Counted from the stretch's first letter, positions 37,775 through 46,983 are shown. The stretch: DNA of 64,000 bases from Acidovorax sp. (GCF_021287135.1 NZ_JAJTBB010000020.1:62001-126000); one strand, 5' to 3'. The notes: generated by a model from the sequence alone, not told the origin. Numbers and translations: made by a program.

Positions 37775-38602
37775 ATGACCTTTACCGACATGCTGCGCGA
37801 CGCCACGGCGCAGAACCGCTCTCTGCTGTGCGTGGGCCTGGACCCGGAGCCCACGCGGTTTCCCGCGGGAATGCAGGGTGACCCGCGCAAGATCTACGAC
37901 TTCTGCGCGGCCGTGGTGGACGCGACGGCCGACCTGGTGTGTGCCTTCAAGCCCCAGATCGCCTACTTTGCGGCGCATGGCGCGGAAGACCAGCTGGAAC
38001 GCCTGATGCAGCACCTGCGCGCCAATGCGCCGCACGTGCCGGTCATCCTGGACGCCAAGCGCGGCGACATCGGCTCCACCGCCGAGCAGTACGCCAAGGA
38101 GGCGTTCGAGCGCTATGGCGCCGACGCGGTCACGCTGTCGCCCTTCATGGGGTTCGACTCCATCGAGCCGTACCTGGCCTACCACGGCAAGGGCGCATTC
38201 CTGCTGTGCCGCACCTCCAATCCCGGCGGCGACGACTTGCAGAACCAGCGCCTGGCCAGCGTGGAAGGGCAGCCCCGGATGTACGAGCACATCGCGCGCC
38301 TGGCGCAAGGCCCCTGGAACCGCAACGGCCAGCTGGGGCTGGTGGTGGGCGCGACCTACCCGCAGGAGATCGAGCGCGTGCGCGCCCTTGCGCCCACCCT
38401 GCCCTTGCTCATCCCCGGCGTGGGCGCCCAGGGCGGCGACGCCGTGGCCACGGTCCGCGCCGGGCTGCGCGACGACGGGCCGATCATCGTCAACTCCTCC
38501 CGGGCCGTGCTCTATGCCTCCCGCGGCGAAGACTTTGCGGCCGCTGCGCGGGCCGAGGCCCAGCGCACGCGCGCCGTGCTGGAAGCCGCACGCGCCGGCT
38601 GA
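37775..38602 (+). CDS. pyrF: Orotidine 5'-phosphate decarboxylase (subfamily 2)
   Basis: A 275-residue TIM-barrel enzyme making UMP from OMP. The active-site motif [17 protein letters not shown] includes Asp93, Lys95 and Asp98. The N-terminal [12 protein letters not shown] and the phosphate-binding PGVGAQGGD mark the longer type 2 subfamily. Start ATG at 37775; a longer upstream reading frame has no family similarity. It stands alone between a terminator and the LysR gene. Confidence 0.97.
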   Translation: MTFTDMLRDATAQNRSLLCVGLDPEPTRFPAGMQGDPRKIYDFCAAVVDATADLVCAFKPQIAYFAAHGAEDQLERLMQHLRANAPHVPVILDAKRGDIGSTAEQYAKEAFERYGADAVTLSPFMGFDSIEPYLAYHGKGAFLLCRTSNPGGDDLQNQRLASVEGQPRMYEHIARLAQGPWNRNGQLGLVVGATYPQEIERVRALAPTLPLLIPGVGAQGGDAVATVRAGLRDDGPIIVNSSRAVLYASRGEDFAAAARAEAQRTRAVLEAARAG

Positions 38603-38653
38603 GGCCACCGACCCGCCGCCGTAGCGCGCCCCCGCGTCGACCGACACCGCGCC

Positions 38654-39553
38654 ATGCAGCTCAAGTGGGTCGAAGACTTCATCGTGCTGGCGCAGGAGCG
38701 CAGCTTCACCCGCGCGGCGGAGCTGCGGCATGTGACGCACCCCGCCTTCGGGCGGCGCATCCGCGCGCTGGAAGCCTGGGCCGGCACGCCGCTGGTGGAA
38801 CGTGGCGGCGGCCCCGTGGTGCTCACGCCCGCAGGCCAGAGCTTTCTGGAGACCGCGGGGCAGCTGGTGCGCCACCTTGCGCAGTCGCATGACGAGCTGC
38901 AGAGCCTGGCAGGGCGCCACGCCCGCACCGTGACTCTGACCACGGGCCGCACGCTGGCGCGCACCGTGGTGGCCGACTGGCTGGTGCGGCTGCAACCCGT
39001 GCTGCAGGGCGGCGAGCTGTGCATCCGCACGCGGGCGCTCGCCGAAACGGTGGCCCTGCTGGAGCGCGGCGAGGCCGACTTCTCGCTGGTGTACCACCAC
39101 CCGGCGCTGGCGATCCGCCTGGACGCGCGCCAGTTCATGCATGTGACGGTGGCCTCGGACCGGCTGGTTCCCATCTCGCGCGCCACGGCCCAGGGCCAGG
39201 CGCTGCACGCCTTCGAGGCCGGCACGGCCGCGCCGGTGCCGTACCTGGCCTACGCCCCGCAGCTTGCGCTGGGCCGCCTGGTGGAAGACCACTTGGCGCA
39301 GAACCCGCACGCGCCCCGGCTGCAGCGGGTGGTGGAATGCGATTCGGCCGATGCCCATTACGAATACGTCCAGAAAGGGCTGGGCGTGGCCTGGCTGCCC
39401 TGGTCCATGGTGCATGCCGATTGCAAGGCCCAGCGCTTGGCGCCCGCCGGGGATGCCCGCATGGAGGTGCGCTTCGATGTGCGGCTGTACCGCCCCAAGC
39501 GCCGCCTGGGCCCGCTGGCGGAAGCGCTGTGGGCGGCGCTGGCGCCGCGCTGA
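38654..39553 (+). CDS. LysR family transcriptional regulator
   Basis: A 299-residue regulator. N-terminal winged helix-turn-helix: WVEDFIVLAQERSFTRAAEL, then HPAFGRRIRALEAWAGTPLV (about 5-48). A substrate-binding effector domain follows, with ERGEADFSLVYHHP near 138 and YVQKGLGVAWLPWSM near 243. It precedes a Bug binding protein and an aspartoacylase-like gene in the same direction, separated by a 281-bp gap with a long hairpin. Control of those two genes is plausible but not shown. Confidence 0.9.
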   Translation: MQLKWVEDFIVLAQERSFTRAAELRHVTHPAFGRRIRALEAWAGTPLVERGGGPVVLTPAGQSFLETAGQLVRHLAQSHDELQSLAGRHARTVTLTTGRTLARTVVADWLVRLQPVLQGGELCIRTRALAETVALLERGEADFSLVYHHPALAIRLDARQFMHVTVASDRLVPISRATAQGQALHAFEAGTAAPVPYLAYAPQLALGRLVEDHLAQNPHAPRLQRVVECDSADAHYEYVQKGLGVAWLPWSMVHADCKAQRLAPAGDARMEVRFDVRLYRPKRRLGPLAEALWAALAPR

Positions 39554-39628
39554 GCCGGGCCGGCGATATTGGCACCATCCGGTGCCGTTTTGGCACCGCG
39601 GCCCGGGGGCGGACTTTTGACAATCGGG

Positions 39629-39799
39629 GCTAGGAGTCTGCGCGGCAAAAGGAGCATCGGCTGCAACGCGCGATAAACCGGTCTCGCGCGGTACTACCTC
39701 CTGCGCCCAGGGGGCCACCCTGGGCTTGTCGGTAGCACCACGCGATCCTCGGTTTTCGCGCGTTTCGCCTCGATGCCTTCTGCCGCGCAGACTCCTAGC
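39629..39799. repeat. 171-bp long-hairpin element C
   Basis: GCTAGGAGTCTGCGCGGCA (39629-39647) and TGCCGCGCAGACTCCTAGC (39781-39799) are perfect 19-bp inverted arms. Pairing continues inward with mismatches (CATCG, AACGCGCGA, AACCG, ACTACC against their complements) to about 39698 and 39731. An apical hairpin GCCCAGGG-GGCCA-CCCTGGGC occupies 39705-39725. It fills most of the gap before the Bug gene. No transposase, target duplication or reading frame is seen. Confidence 0.8.
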
Positions 39800-39834
39800 G
39801 ATCCCCCGCTGCCCTTTCTTCAGGAAACCCCGCC

Positions 39835-40812
39835 ATGTTCCTTGCCCCCTCCTTTTGCCGTGCCGCGCTGGTGTGCGGCCTGGCCTTGTCCGCCACCGTG
39901 CCCAGCCTGGCGCAGGACGCCTACCCCAACAAGCCCATCACCATCGTGGTCGGCTACCCGCCCGGCGGCAGCACGGACCTGACGGCGCGCACGGTGGCCA
40001 CCGAGCTGGGCACCAAGCTGGGCGTGCCTGTCGTGATCGAGAACATCGGCGGCGCGGGCGGTGCCATCGGCGCGCAGAAGGTGGCCAGCAGCGCCCCTGA
40101 TGGCTACACCCTGCTCGTAGGGGCCAGCAACGAAATCGCCATCAACAAGCTGGTCACGAAGAAGGTGAAGTACGACCTCAAGGACTTCACCGCCATCGGC
40201 CTGATCGCGTCGCAGCCCCTGGTGCTGGTGGCGTCCGCCGGCTCGGGCGTCAAGAACCTGGCCGACTTCACGCGCAAGGTGAGCGCCAACCCCGGCAAGT
40301 ACAGCTACGGCAGCTCGGGCGTGGGCACCTCGCTGCACCTGGCGGGCGAGATGGTCAAGGAGCAGGGCAAGCTGTTCATGACGCACATTCCCTACCGCGG
40401 CGTCGCGCCGCTCACCAACGACCTGCTGGGCAACAACCTGGAGTTCGGGGTGTTCGTGCTCTCCAGCGGCCTGCCGCACATCAAGAGCGGCAAGGTGGTG
40501 GCCCTGGGCACGACCGAAGCCAAGCGCTCGGCCATCACGCCCGAGATCCCCGCCCTGGCGGAAACCGCGCAGTACAAGAACGTGGACATCGGCGTCTGGT
40601 TTGCGCTCATGGCGCCGGCGCACCTGCCCAAGCTCGTGTTCGACAAGGTGAAGAAGGCGCTGAACGACAGCCTGCAGTCGCCCGACTTTCGCAAGAAGAT
40701 GGAAGCCACCGGCTCCACTGTGGCGGCCACGAACGTGAACATCGACCAGTTCCTCGCGGCCGAAGTGGCCAAGTACAAGAAGATTGTTGAATTCGCCAAG
40801 ATCGAAGAATGA
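39835..40812 (+). CDS. Bug-type (TctC family) periplasmic substrate-binding protein
   Basis: A 325-residue exported protein with a signal peptide ending SLAQ (about 1-27). The mature start AYPNKPITIVVGYPPGGSTDLTAR and the segments VIENIGGAGGAIGAQ, PDGYTLLVG and HIPYRGVAPLTNDLLGN are typical of Bug proteins of tripartite tricarboxylate transporters. No TctA/TctB membrane genes are near, as is usual for this expanded family in betaproteobacteria. Its stop overlaps the start of the aspartoacylase-like gene (ATGA), so the two should share a substrate theme. Confidence 0.93.
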   Translation: MFLAPSFCRAALVCGLALSATVPSLAQDAYPNKPITIVVGYPPGGSTDLTARTVATELGTKLGVPVVIENIGGAGGAIGAQKVASSAPDGYTLLVGASNEIAINKLVTKKVKYDLKDFTAIGLIASQPLVLVASAGSGVKNLADFTRKVSANPGKYSYGSSGVGTSLHLAGEMVKEQGKLFMTHIPYRGVAPLTNDLLGNNLEFGVFVLSSGLPHIKSGKVVALGTTEAKRSAITPEIPALAETAQYKNVDIGVWFALMAPAHLPKLVFDKVKKALNDSLQSPDFRKKMEATGSTVAATNVNIDQFLAAEVAKYKKIVEFAKIEE

Positions 40813-41813
40813 GCACCGCTACCGAGAACTCCCAGGCCGGCAACGCCGCCGTGCCGCCCCTGGCCTTTACGCTGCCGGCGCCCGACCTCGGCGCCTGGCG
40901 CGCCGGCAACACGGGCACCGAGGGCGTGTGGCACTTCGACTCGGGCCGGCCCGGGCGCCATGTGATGGTCAGCGCCCTGGTGCATGGCAACGAGCTGTGC
41001 GGCGCCTGGGCGCTCAAGGGCCTGCTGGAGGCCGGCGTGCGGCCGGCGCAGGGCACGCTCACGCTGGCCTTTTGCAACCTGGAGGCGTTTGACCGCTTCG
41101 ATCCCCGCAGCCACGACGCCTCGCGCTTCACGGACGAAGACCTCAACCGCCAGTGGATGGACGAGCGCATCGACGCCGGCGACACCCGCGAGCGGCGCCG
41201 TGCGGCGGCCCTGCGCCCCTTCGTGGCGCGTGCGGACTGGCTGCTCGACATCCATTCCATGCACGAGCCCTCGGCCCCGCTGCTGCTCACCGGCATCCAG
41301 CCGCGCAACCTGGAGCTGGCCCGCGCCATGCGGTCGCCGGAGCACATCGTGGTGGACGCGGGCCACAAGGACGGCGTGCGCATGCGCGACTACGGCCGCT
41401 TTGGCGACCTGGCCGACAACGGGACCCGTTCGCTGCTCATCGAGTGCGGCTTCCATGGCGACCCCGCCAGCCGCGCCGTGGCGCAAGACCAGTGCGTGCG
41501 CTTCCTGGAGCAGTCGGGCGCTGTGGCGGCGTCCACCCTGGCGCAGCAGCTGCCGGGCTGGCGCCTGCCCGACGCGCCCTGCCAGTGGGCGCTGGAGGTG
41601 ACCGGCCCCGTCGTGGCGACGAGCAGCGCGTTCCGCTTCACGCAGCCTTTCACCGGGCTGGAGCGCATCGAGAAGGCCGGCACGGTCATCGGGGACAACG
41701 ACGGCGTTGCGGTCACCACCCCCTACGACGACTGCGTGCTGGTCATGCCATCGGTGCGCCAGGCCCGGGCCGGCGTGACCGTGGTGCGCTATGCACGGCG
41801 CCGGGTGCTGTAG
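40809..41813 (+). CDS. Succinylglutamate desuccinylase/aspartoacylase family zinc hydrolase
   Basis: A 334-residue M14-like amidohydrolase with zinc ligands His59 and Glu62 in VHGNELCG and His149 in DIHSMHEP. IECGFHGD lies further on, where the catalytic Glu is expected. Family members split N-acyl amino acids such as N-acetylaspartate or N-succinylglutamate. No arginine-succinyl-transfer genes are nearby, so the substrate is open. Translational overlap with the Bug gene suggests that the binding protein delivers an N-acyl amino acid or related amide. No signal peptide. Confidence 0.87.
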   Translation: MSTATENSQAGNAAVPPLAFTLPAPDLGAWRAGNTGTEGVWHFDSGRPGRHVMVSALVHGNELCGAWALKGLLEAGVRPAQGTLTLAFCNLEAFDRFDPRSHDASRFTDEDLNRQWMDERIDAGDTRERRRAAALRPFVARADWLLDIHSMHEPSAPLLLTGIQPRNLELARAMRSPEHIVVDAGHKDGVRMRDYGRFGDLADNGTRSLLIECGFHGDPASRAVAQDQCVRFLEQSGAVAASTLAQQLPGWRLPDAPCQWALEVTGPVVATSSAFRFTQPFTGLERIEKAGTVIGDNDGVAVTTPYDDCVLVMPSVRQARAGVTVVRYARRRVL

Positions 41814-41830
41814 CCGCGGTTGAATCGAAT

Positions 41831-41890
41831 GCTATTGATTTAATAGCTGCTAGCGCTTGTCCAGAAAGCGCTAGCGGGCGATTTCATTGA
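41831..41890 (+). repeat. Two-hairpin intergenic repeat, copy 4 (likely terminator)
   Basis: Hairpin 1 is GCTATT-GATTT-AATAGC (41831-41847). Hairpin 2 is GCTAGCGCTT-GTCCAGA-AAGCGCTAGC (41849-41875). Both are perfect; a T-rich tail follows about 17 bases later. It lies 17 bases after the aspartoacylase-like gene, in its orientation, and before the convergent thioesterase end. Confidence 0.8.
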
Positions 41891-41912
41891 AATTTTTGCC
41901 CCGCCGCCCTGC

Positions 41913-42356
41913 CTACGGCATTGCGGCCCGTGCGGCGTCCAGGTGCACCTGCACCCGCTGGGCGAGGGCGATGTCGCCTGGCGTTTCCGGAACCCACTCG
42001 TCCACGGCACGGGGCTGTTCGCGCCCATCCACGGCCGTGTAGACCGCCACGCAATGCAGCACCTCATGCAGCGGGCCGCCGTGCAGGTCGCCGCTGCGCA
42101 CCTCCACCGCCAGGTGCATGGCGGAACTGGTGGTCGAGGCCAGGCGCGCATGCACTTCCACCAGGTCGCCCGGCCGGATCGGGTGCAGAAAGCGGGCACC
42201 TCCCACCAGCTCCGTCACGCACGGCCCCTTGGCCCAGGCGCTGGCGCAGGCAAAGCCCGCTTCGTCCACCCAGCGCAGCACGGCGCCGCCAGGCACGCGC
42301 CCGCCGGCGGGCGCGACGCCTTCGGAGGCGAGAAAACGCAGGGTCATGGAATGCAT
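41913..42356 (-). CDS. Hot-dog fold acyl-CoA thioesterase (YciA-like)
   Basis: A 147-residue single hot-dog domain. GGAVLRWVDEAGFACASAWA (22-41) is the family helix, with the catalytic-type Asp of WVDEAG. FLHPIRPGDLVEVHARLA and HCVAVYTAVD follow. Similar to YciA/BACH acyl-CoA thioesterases. GGAG six bases before the ATG at 42356 supports the start. Monocistronic and divergent from the chemoreceptor gene. Chain-length preference cannot be read. Confidence 0.87.
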   Translation of the reverse strand: MHSMTLRFLASEGVAPAGGRVPGGAVLRWVDEAGFACASAWAKGPCVTELVGGARFLHPIRPGDLVEVHARLASTTSSAMHLAVEVRSGDLHGGPLHEVLHCVAVYTAVDGREQPRAVDEWVPETPGDIALAQRVQVHLDAARAAMP

Positions 42357-42512
42357 ACGGGTCTCCAGGGGGTGGGGAGGCGGTCGGGTGCGATTATTCC
42401 CCAGCCTGGCACCCGGCCGGGTGCCGCCCTGCGTGCCCGGGGCGGGTGCGCCCGCCGGCCCAGCGCCACGCCCCGGCGTCCGGGACAGCCCGGGGGGAAC
42501 GCGTCCGCGGAC

Positions 42513-42554
42513 TTGACGTGCGTCAAAACCCTACTGGCGACAGAAACCTACATT
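42513..42554 (+). promoter_or_regulatory. Crp/Fnr-type site with class II spacing to a -10 box
   Basis: TTGAC-GTGC-GTCAA (42513-42526) is a perfect dyad of the Crp/Fnr superfamily type. The -10-like TACATT lies at 42549-42554, centre to centre 32 bases, as in class II activation (site at -41.5). The start of transcription would be near 42561, about 120 bases before the chemoreceptor ATG. The 325-bp gap (42357-42681) also holds GC-rich palindromes near 42412-42470 and the dyad TTCGGAA-N9-TTCCGAA at 42571-42593 within the leader. Confidence 0.55.
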
Positions 42555-42681
42555 GCGTTACGACCAAGCCTTCGGAATGAGAACCGTTCCGAAATTTTGT
42601 GCTGAGCGCCGCTGGCCAGCGTCTGACCCGTGCATCTCGGCATGCCCTTTTTTCCGCGCACGCACCCGTGCGCCTGCTGCC

Positions 42682-44661
42682 ATGTCCCTCCTGCACCGGT
42701 TGAACCTGCTTGAAAAATTCCTCATCCTGGGAACGCTCGGGCTCATGATGAGCGCGCTGCCCACCTACCTGGTGGTGCGCGACGGCTTGCGCGACATCCA
42801 GCAAGCCCGCTACGAAGCCCAGGGCGTGCCGCCCGCGCAGGCGCTGGCCCGCCTGGTGCAGCAGATGCAGGTCCACCGCGGGCTGTCGGTGGGCCTGCTC
42901 GGCGGCGACGAAAGCCTGGCGGCGCGCCGCCCGGCCGCGCGCGACGCGGTGGAGGCAGCCCTGCAGGAGGCCAGCGCCCGCTTCACTGCGGCCCAGGTGC
43001 CCGCCGGCCCGATGGCCACCTGGACGCAGGCCCAGGCCGCGTGGCGCACCCTGGAGCAGGCGGTGACGGCGCGCACCATCGAGCCCGCCCAGAGCACGGC
43101 GCAGCACACCCAGCTCATCGCCACGCTGCTGCAGCTGAACGAAACACTGGTCCACACCTTCGGGCTGCAGATGGACCCCGAGCCGGGCACCCATGCCCTC
43201 GTCCAGGCCGCCCTGGCGCAGGCGCCCATGCTGGGCGAGAAGCTGGGCCTGCTGCGCGCCCAGGGCGCCGGCGCCCTGAACAAGCGCGAGCTCACGCCCC
43301 AGACCCGGGGCCAGCTGCTGGTGCTGCAGCAGCGCGTCGCCGAGCTGCAGGCCGAGACCTTCCGCGGCCTGGAGCGCGCGCTGCGGGGCGACCCCGGGCT
43401 GGAGCGTGCCCTGGGCAGCACCGCGCAGGGCGTGCAGCAGCAGATCCAGCAGTCCCTGCAGATGGCCGAGCGCGATGTGATCCAGGCCGCGGAGCTGCAG
43501 CTGGCGTCCAAGGACTATTTCGACGCCTTCACGCGCACCATCGAGGCGCTCAACGGACTCAACAACCTGTCCATGGCCCGCCTGGACCAGGCCTTGCAGG
43601 ACCGCGTGGCGGCGCTGCAGCGCAGCCTGCTGGGCGTGGCGCTGGCCCTGGTGCTGAGCCTGTCGGCCACCAGCGCGCTGGCCCTGGTGTTCGTGCGCTC
43701 CATGACGGGGCCGCTGTCGCAGGCCGTGGCGCTGTCGCGCGCAGTGGCGCAGGGCGACCTCAGCGGCGCGCCGCTGCCCCACGGCACCAACGAGGTGGGC
43801 CAGTTGCTGCAGGCCCTGCAGCAGATGCGCAGCCAGCTCACGCAGGTGGTCCGGCAGGTGCGCAGCGGCTCGGAGAGCGTGGCCACGGCCAGCGTGCAGA
43901 TCGCACAGGGCAACACCGACCTGTCCGCCCGCACCGAGAGCCAGGCCAGCGCGCTGGAGGAGACCGCCGCGTCCATGGAGCAGCTGAGCTCCACCGTGCG
44001 CCAGAACGCCGACAGCGCGCGCCAGGCCAACCAGCTGGCCCACAGCGCCAGCACGGTGGCCGTGCAGGGCGGCGAGGTGGTGGCCCAGGTGGTGGACACC
44101 ATGCAGGGCATCAACGCCTCGTCGCAGAAGATCGCGGACATCATCGGCGTGATCGACTCCATCGCTTTCCAGACCAACATCCTCGCGCTCAACGCGGCCG
44201 TGGAGGCGGCCCGCGCCGGCGAGCAGGGCCGCGGCTTTGCCGTGGTGGCGTCGGAGGTGCGCTCGCTCGCCGGACGCAGTGCCGAGGCCGCCCGCGAAAT
44301 CAAGGCCCTCATCAGCGCCAGCGTGGAGCGCGTGGGGCAGGGCACGGCCCTGGTGGACCGCGCGGGAGCCACCATGACCGAGGTGGTGGACGCCATCCGC
44401 CGCGTGTCGGACATCGTGGGCGAGATCAGCACGGCCAGCCATGAACAGTCGCTGGGCGTGGCCCAGGTGGGCGAGGCCATCACGCAAATGGACCAGGTCA
44501 CGCAACAGAATGCCGCCCTGGTGGAGGAAATGGCCGCCGCGGCCGGCAGCCTGAAGAACCAGGCCGAGGACCTGGTGCAGGTGGTGTCGCTGTTCCGCCT
44601 GGGCGGCGACAGCGGGAGCAGCTGGGTGCGCGGGCCCGGCGGCTTGCTGCCCGCGCAGTAG
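42682..44661 (+). CDS. Methyl-accepting chemotaxis protein
   Basis: A 659-residue receptor: transmembrane helix 1 at about 12-32, periplasmic helical sensor domain to about 312, transmembrane helix 2 at about 314-336, HAMP, then a cytoplasmic signalling domain. The conserved tip is [20 protein letters not shown], followed by [20 protein letters not shown]. The sensor region contains [15 protein letters not shown] near 55-69, reminiscent of NIT (nitrate-sensing) domains; the resemblance is by eye only. No CheR-binding pentapeptide ends the protein. A Crp/Fnr-type site lies upstream. The start is the ATG before the first helix; the longer frame has no similarity. Confidence 0.93.
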   Translation: MSLLHRLNLLEKFLILGTLGLMMSALPTYLVVRDGLRDIQQARYEAQGVPPAQALARLVQQMQVHRGLSVGLLGGDESLAARRPAARDAVEAALQEASARFTAAQVPAGPMATWTQAQAAWRTLEQAVTARTIEPAQSTAQHTQLIATLLQLNETLVHTFGLQMDPEPGTHALVQAALAQAPMLGEKLGLLRAQGAGALNKRELTPQTRGQLLVLQQRVAELQAETFRGLERALRGDPGLERALGSTAQGVQQQIQQSLQMAERDVIQAAELQLASKDYFDAFTRTIEALNGLNNLSMARLDQALQDRVAALQRSLLGVALALVLSLSATSALALVFVRSMTGPLSQAVALSRAVAQGDLSGAPLPHGTNEVGQLLQALQQMRSQLTQVVRQVRSGSESVATASVQIAQGNTDLSARTESQASALEETAASMEQLSSTVRQNADSARQANQLAHSASTVAVQGGEVVAQVVDTMQGINASSQKIADIIGVIDSIAFQTNILALNAAVEAARAGEQGRGFAVVASEVRSLAGRSAEAAREIKALISASVERVGQGTALVDRAGATMTEVVDAIRRVSDIVGEISTASHEQSLGVAQVGEAITQMDQVTQQNAALVEEMAAAAGSLKNQAEDLVQVVSLFRLGGDSGSSWVRGPGGLLPAQ

Positions 44662-44706
44662 CGCCCCGCCAGCCCGGCCTCGCCCCGCCAACCCGGCCGC
44701 GTCCGG

Positions 44707-46134
44707 TCAGCCGGGGCCGCGGCGGGCCTGCGCACAGCCTGCGGGCACCGCGCCGATCGGCAGCACCAGCCGCGCCCGCAACCCCTGCCCGGGCGCACTG
44801 TGCAGCTCCAGCCGCCCGCCGTGGCTGCGCGCCACGCGGTCGGCAATGGCCAGGCCCAGGCCGGCGCCGGGTCGGCCGCTGCGGGCCGCCTCGCCCCGGG
44901 CGAAGGGCTGCCGCACGCGCTCCAGCTCGGCGGCGGGCAGGCCCGGGCCGTGGTCTTGTACCTCGATCCAGACGTCACCCGCCGTGCGGCCCGTGCGCAG
45001 CACCACGGGCGCTGCGCCGTGGCGCCAGGCGTTCTCCACCAGGTTGTCCACCGCGCGGCGCAGGGCCTGGGCCTGCACGGGCGCAGGGGGCGGCGCACCC
45101 AGTTCCAGCGTCACGCTGCGGCCATGGTCGGCCTGCGCCTGGGCAATGGCCTGGGCCAGGTCGTTGAGCGCCGCGGGCTGCGCGGGCTCGGCCTCCTGCA
45201 TGCGGGCAAAGTGCAGGAACTGGCCGAGGATGGCGTCCATCTCGTCCAGGCTGCGCACCATGCGCGTGGCCAGATCGGGTTCGATCTGCGGGCCGGCAAT
45301 CTCCACCGAGAGGCGCAGCTTCGTCAGCGGGGTGCGCAGGTCGTGCGACACGCCGGCCAGCATCAGCGCCCGCTCCTGGTCGGCCTGGGCCAGGCTGTGC
45401 GCCATGTGGTTGACGCTGCGGGCCACGGTGGCGATCTCGGTGGGGCCGTCCTCGGGCAGCGGCTCGTGCGGCTGGCCCCGGGCCAGGCGCTGCGCGGCCT
45501 GCACCACGCGCTGCAGCGGCTGGTTGAGGTGGCGCTGCAGCCACCACGCCCCCGCCAGCGCCAGCGCCATGCTGGCCAGTGTGGCCAGCAGCCAGGCGCC
45601 CGTGAACTCGCGCGTGGGGAACACGCTGGGCAGGTTGAGCCAGTAGGTTTCCGGCCCTTGCGCTCCCTCATGCACCACACGCAGCGACAGCACGCCGCTG
45701 CGGTCGCGCCGCCAGACCGGCTCGGCCGACGCAGCCGTGCGCGCGCCCTGTGCAGCATCCAGCTGCTGCGTGACCGCGCGCACAAACTGCCGCTCCATGG
45801 GCGAGAGCACGGCGCGCCAACTGCCGGGAGCCGCCGCCCGGGCGTGCGCCTGCGTCTGCGCGGCCTGGTCGTTGAAGGCTTGCACAAACGCCTGCCGCTG
45901 CGGCGGCGGCAGCGTCTGCAAGCCGGCGCGAATGGCGGCCACATTGCGTGCCACGCCATCGGCCACCAGCGCCACGCGGGGCTTGAAGATCATCTGCCGC
46001 ACCAGCACCGCCGCGCACAGTTGCCCCAGCACGATGAGCACGGCCATGAGCAGCAGGTTGCGGCCCAGCAGGCTGCGGGGCCACCGGCCCCTTGGCCCGG
46101 GCGCTGGTGTCTGCAGAAATGCGGGTTCAGTCAT
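44707..46134 (-). CDS. EnvZ-like sensor histidine kinase
   Basis: A 475-residue kinase: transmembrane helix 1 at about 27-47, periplasmic domain 48-180, transmembrane helix 2 at 181-199, HAMP to about 252, H-box AGVSHDLRTPLTKLRLSVE with His264, N-box VDNLVENAWRHG, and G boxes VQDHGPGLP and PGAGLGLAIA. The DLRTPLTRL-like H-box places it with EnvZ/RstB-type kinases. Its ATG overlaps the stop of the OmpR-type gene (ATGA), so the order is regulator then kinase in one operon. Confidence 0.93.
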   Translation of the reverse strand: MTEPAFLQTPAPGPRGRWPRSLLGRNLLLMAVLIVLGQLCAAVLVRQMIFKPRVALVADGVARNVAAIRAGLQTLPPPQRQAFVQAFNDQAAQTQAHARAAAPGSWRAVLSPMERQFVRAVTQQLDAAQGARTAASAEPVWRRDRSGVLSLRVVHEGAQGPETYWLNLPSVFPTREFTGAWLLATLASMALALAGAWWLQRHLNQPLQRVVQAAQRLARGQPHEPLPEDGPTEIATVARSVNHMAHSLAQADQERALMLAGVSHDLRTPLTKLRLSVEIAGPQIEPDLATRMVRSLDEMDAILGQFLHFARMQEAEPAQPAALNDLAQAIAQAQADHGRSVTLELGAPPPAPVQAQALRRAVDNLVENAWRHGAAPVVLRTGRTAGDVWIEVQDHGPGLPAAELERVRQPFARGEAARSGRPGAGLGLAIADRVARSHGGRLELHSAPGQGLRARLVLPIGAVPAGCAQARRGPG

Positions 46135-46874
46135 GGCCGGCCCCCGCTGGCAGGCGCGGCGCCGTCGGGCACAAACACATAGCCCACGCCCCACACCGTG
46201 CGGATGTGGCGCGGCTGGGCCGGGTCGGCCTCGATGAGCTTGCGCAGCCGCATGACCTGCACGTCGATGCTGCGGTCCGTGGCCGTGTGGTCGGGGCCGT
46301 AGGCCAGGGCCATGAGCCGGTCGCGGCCCAGCGGGCGCTGCGGGTTTTGCGCCAGCGCCAGCAGCAGGGCGAACTCGCCGGTGGTCAGGGGCACGTCCTC
46401 GCCCGCCCTTTCCAGCCGCCGTTGCGCAGGCAGCAGCACGAAGTCGCCAAATGCCAGCCGCTCCTGCACGCCCTGCGGCCCGGCGTGTGCGCCCAGCAGG
46501 CGCTGGCGGCGCACCATGGCCTGGATGCGGGCCAGCAGCTCGCGCGGGTTGAAGGGCTTGGGCAGGTAGTCGTCCGCGCCCATCTCCAGGCCCACGATGC
46601 GGTCCACCGGGTCGCCGCGGGCGGTGAGCATCAGGATGGGAATGGTCTCGCCCTGCGCCCGCAGGCGGCGGCAGATGGACAGGCCGTCCTCGCCCGGCAT
46701 CATCACGTCGAGCACCAGCACGTCAAAGCGCTCGCGCGCGAGCAGCACATCCAGGGGCCCCGCGCCCTCCACCGTGCGCACGGTGTAGCCCTGGTCGCTC
46801 AGATAGCGCTGCAGCAGGGCGCGCAGGTCGGGCTCGTCATCGGCGACCAGGATCTTGGCCAGGGTGTCGGTCAT
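46131..46874 (-). CDS. OmpR family response regulator
   Basis: A 247-residue regulator with a receiver domain (ADDE at 11-14, phospho-acceptor Asp56 in LVLDVMMPGEDG, Lys in LPKPFNPRE) and a C-terminal winged helix (LTTGEFALLLALAQNP, TDRSIDVQVMRLRKLIE, TVWGVGYVFVP). The ATG at 46874 fits the family; an upstream extension does not. It is divergent from the small secreted repeat protein at 47079, with the TGTCAT dyad between them as the likely binding site. Confidence 0.94.
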   Translation of the reverse strand: MTDTLAKILVADDEPDLRALLQRYLSDQGYTVRTVEGAGPLDVLLARERFDVLVLDVMMPGEDGLSICRRLRAQGETIPILMLTARGDPVDRIVGLEMGADDYLPKPFNPRELLARIQAMVRRQRLLGAHAGPQGVQERLAFGDFVLLPAQRRLERAGEDVPLTTGEFALLLALAQNPQRPLGRDRLMALAYGPDHTATDRSIDVQVMRLRKLIEADPAQPRHIRTVWGVGYVFVPDGAAPASGGRP

Positions 46875-46937
46875 GGGCGGGTACTCAGGGCAATGCTGGC
46901 AATGGTAGGCGCTGCCGAGGGGGACGCAGCCGCAGGC

Positions 46938-46983
46938 ATGACAAGCCATGACACAGCGGCTGGCGTTTGTCATGGTTTGTCAT
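46938..46983. promoter_or_regulatory. TGTCAT dyad, probable OmpR-type operator
   Basis: ATGACAAGCCATGACA (46938-46953) and TGTCATGGTTTGTCAT (46968-46983) are inverted with one mismatch across a 14-bp spacer. Each arm holds two TGTCAT half-sites spaced ten bases, the tandem helical-repeat spacing preferred by OmpR-type dimers. It sits in the 204-bp gap between the regulator gene and the divergent gene at 47079. Confidence 0.65.

Noticed and set aside
39629-39799. Long inverted repeat as the ends of an insertion sequence
   Set aside because: Only about 130 bp lie between the perfect arms, with no transposase frame and no flanking duplication visible.
42357-42681. N-terminal extension of the chemoreceptor from an upstream ATG near 42553
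   Set aside because: The extra 43 residues are Arg/Cys/Pro-rich without similarity and would overlap the proposed -10 region; the ATG at 42682 directly precedes the first membrane helix.
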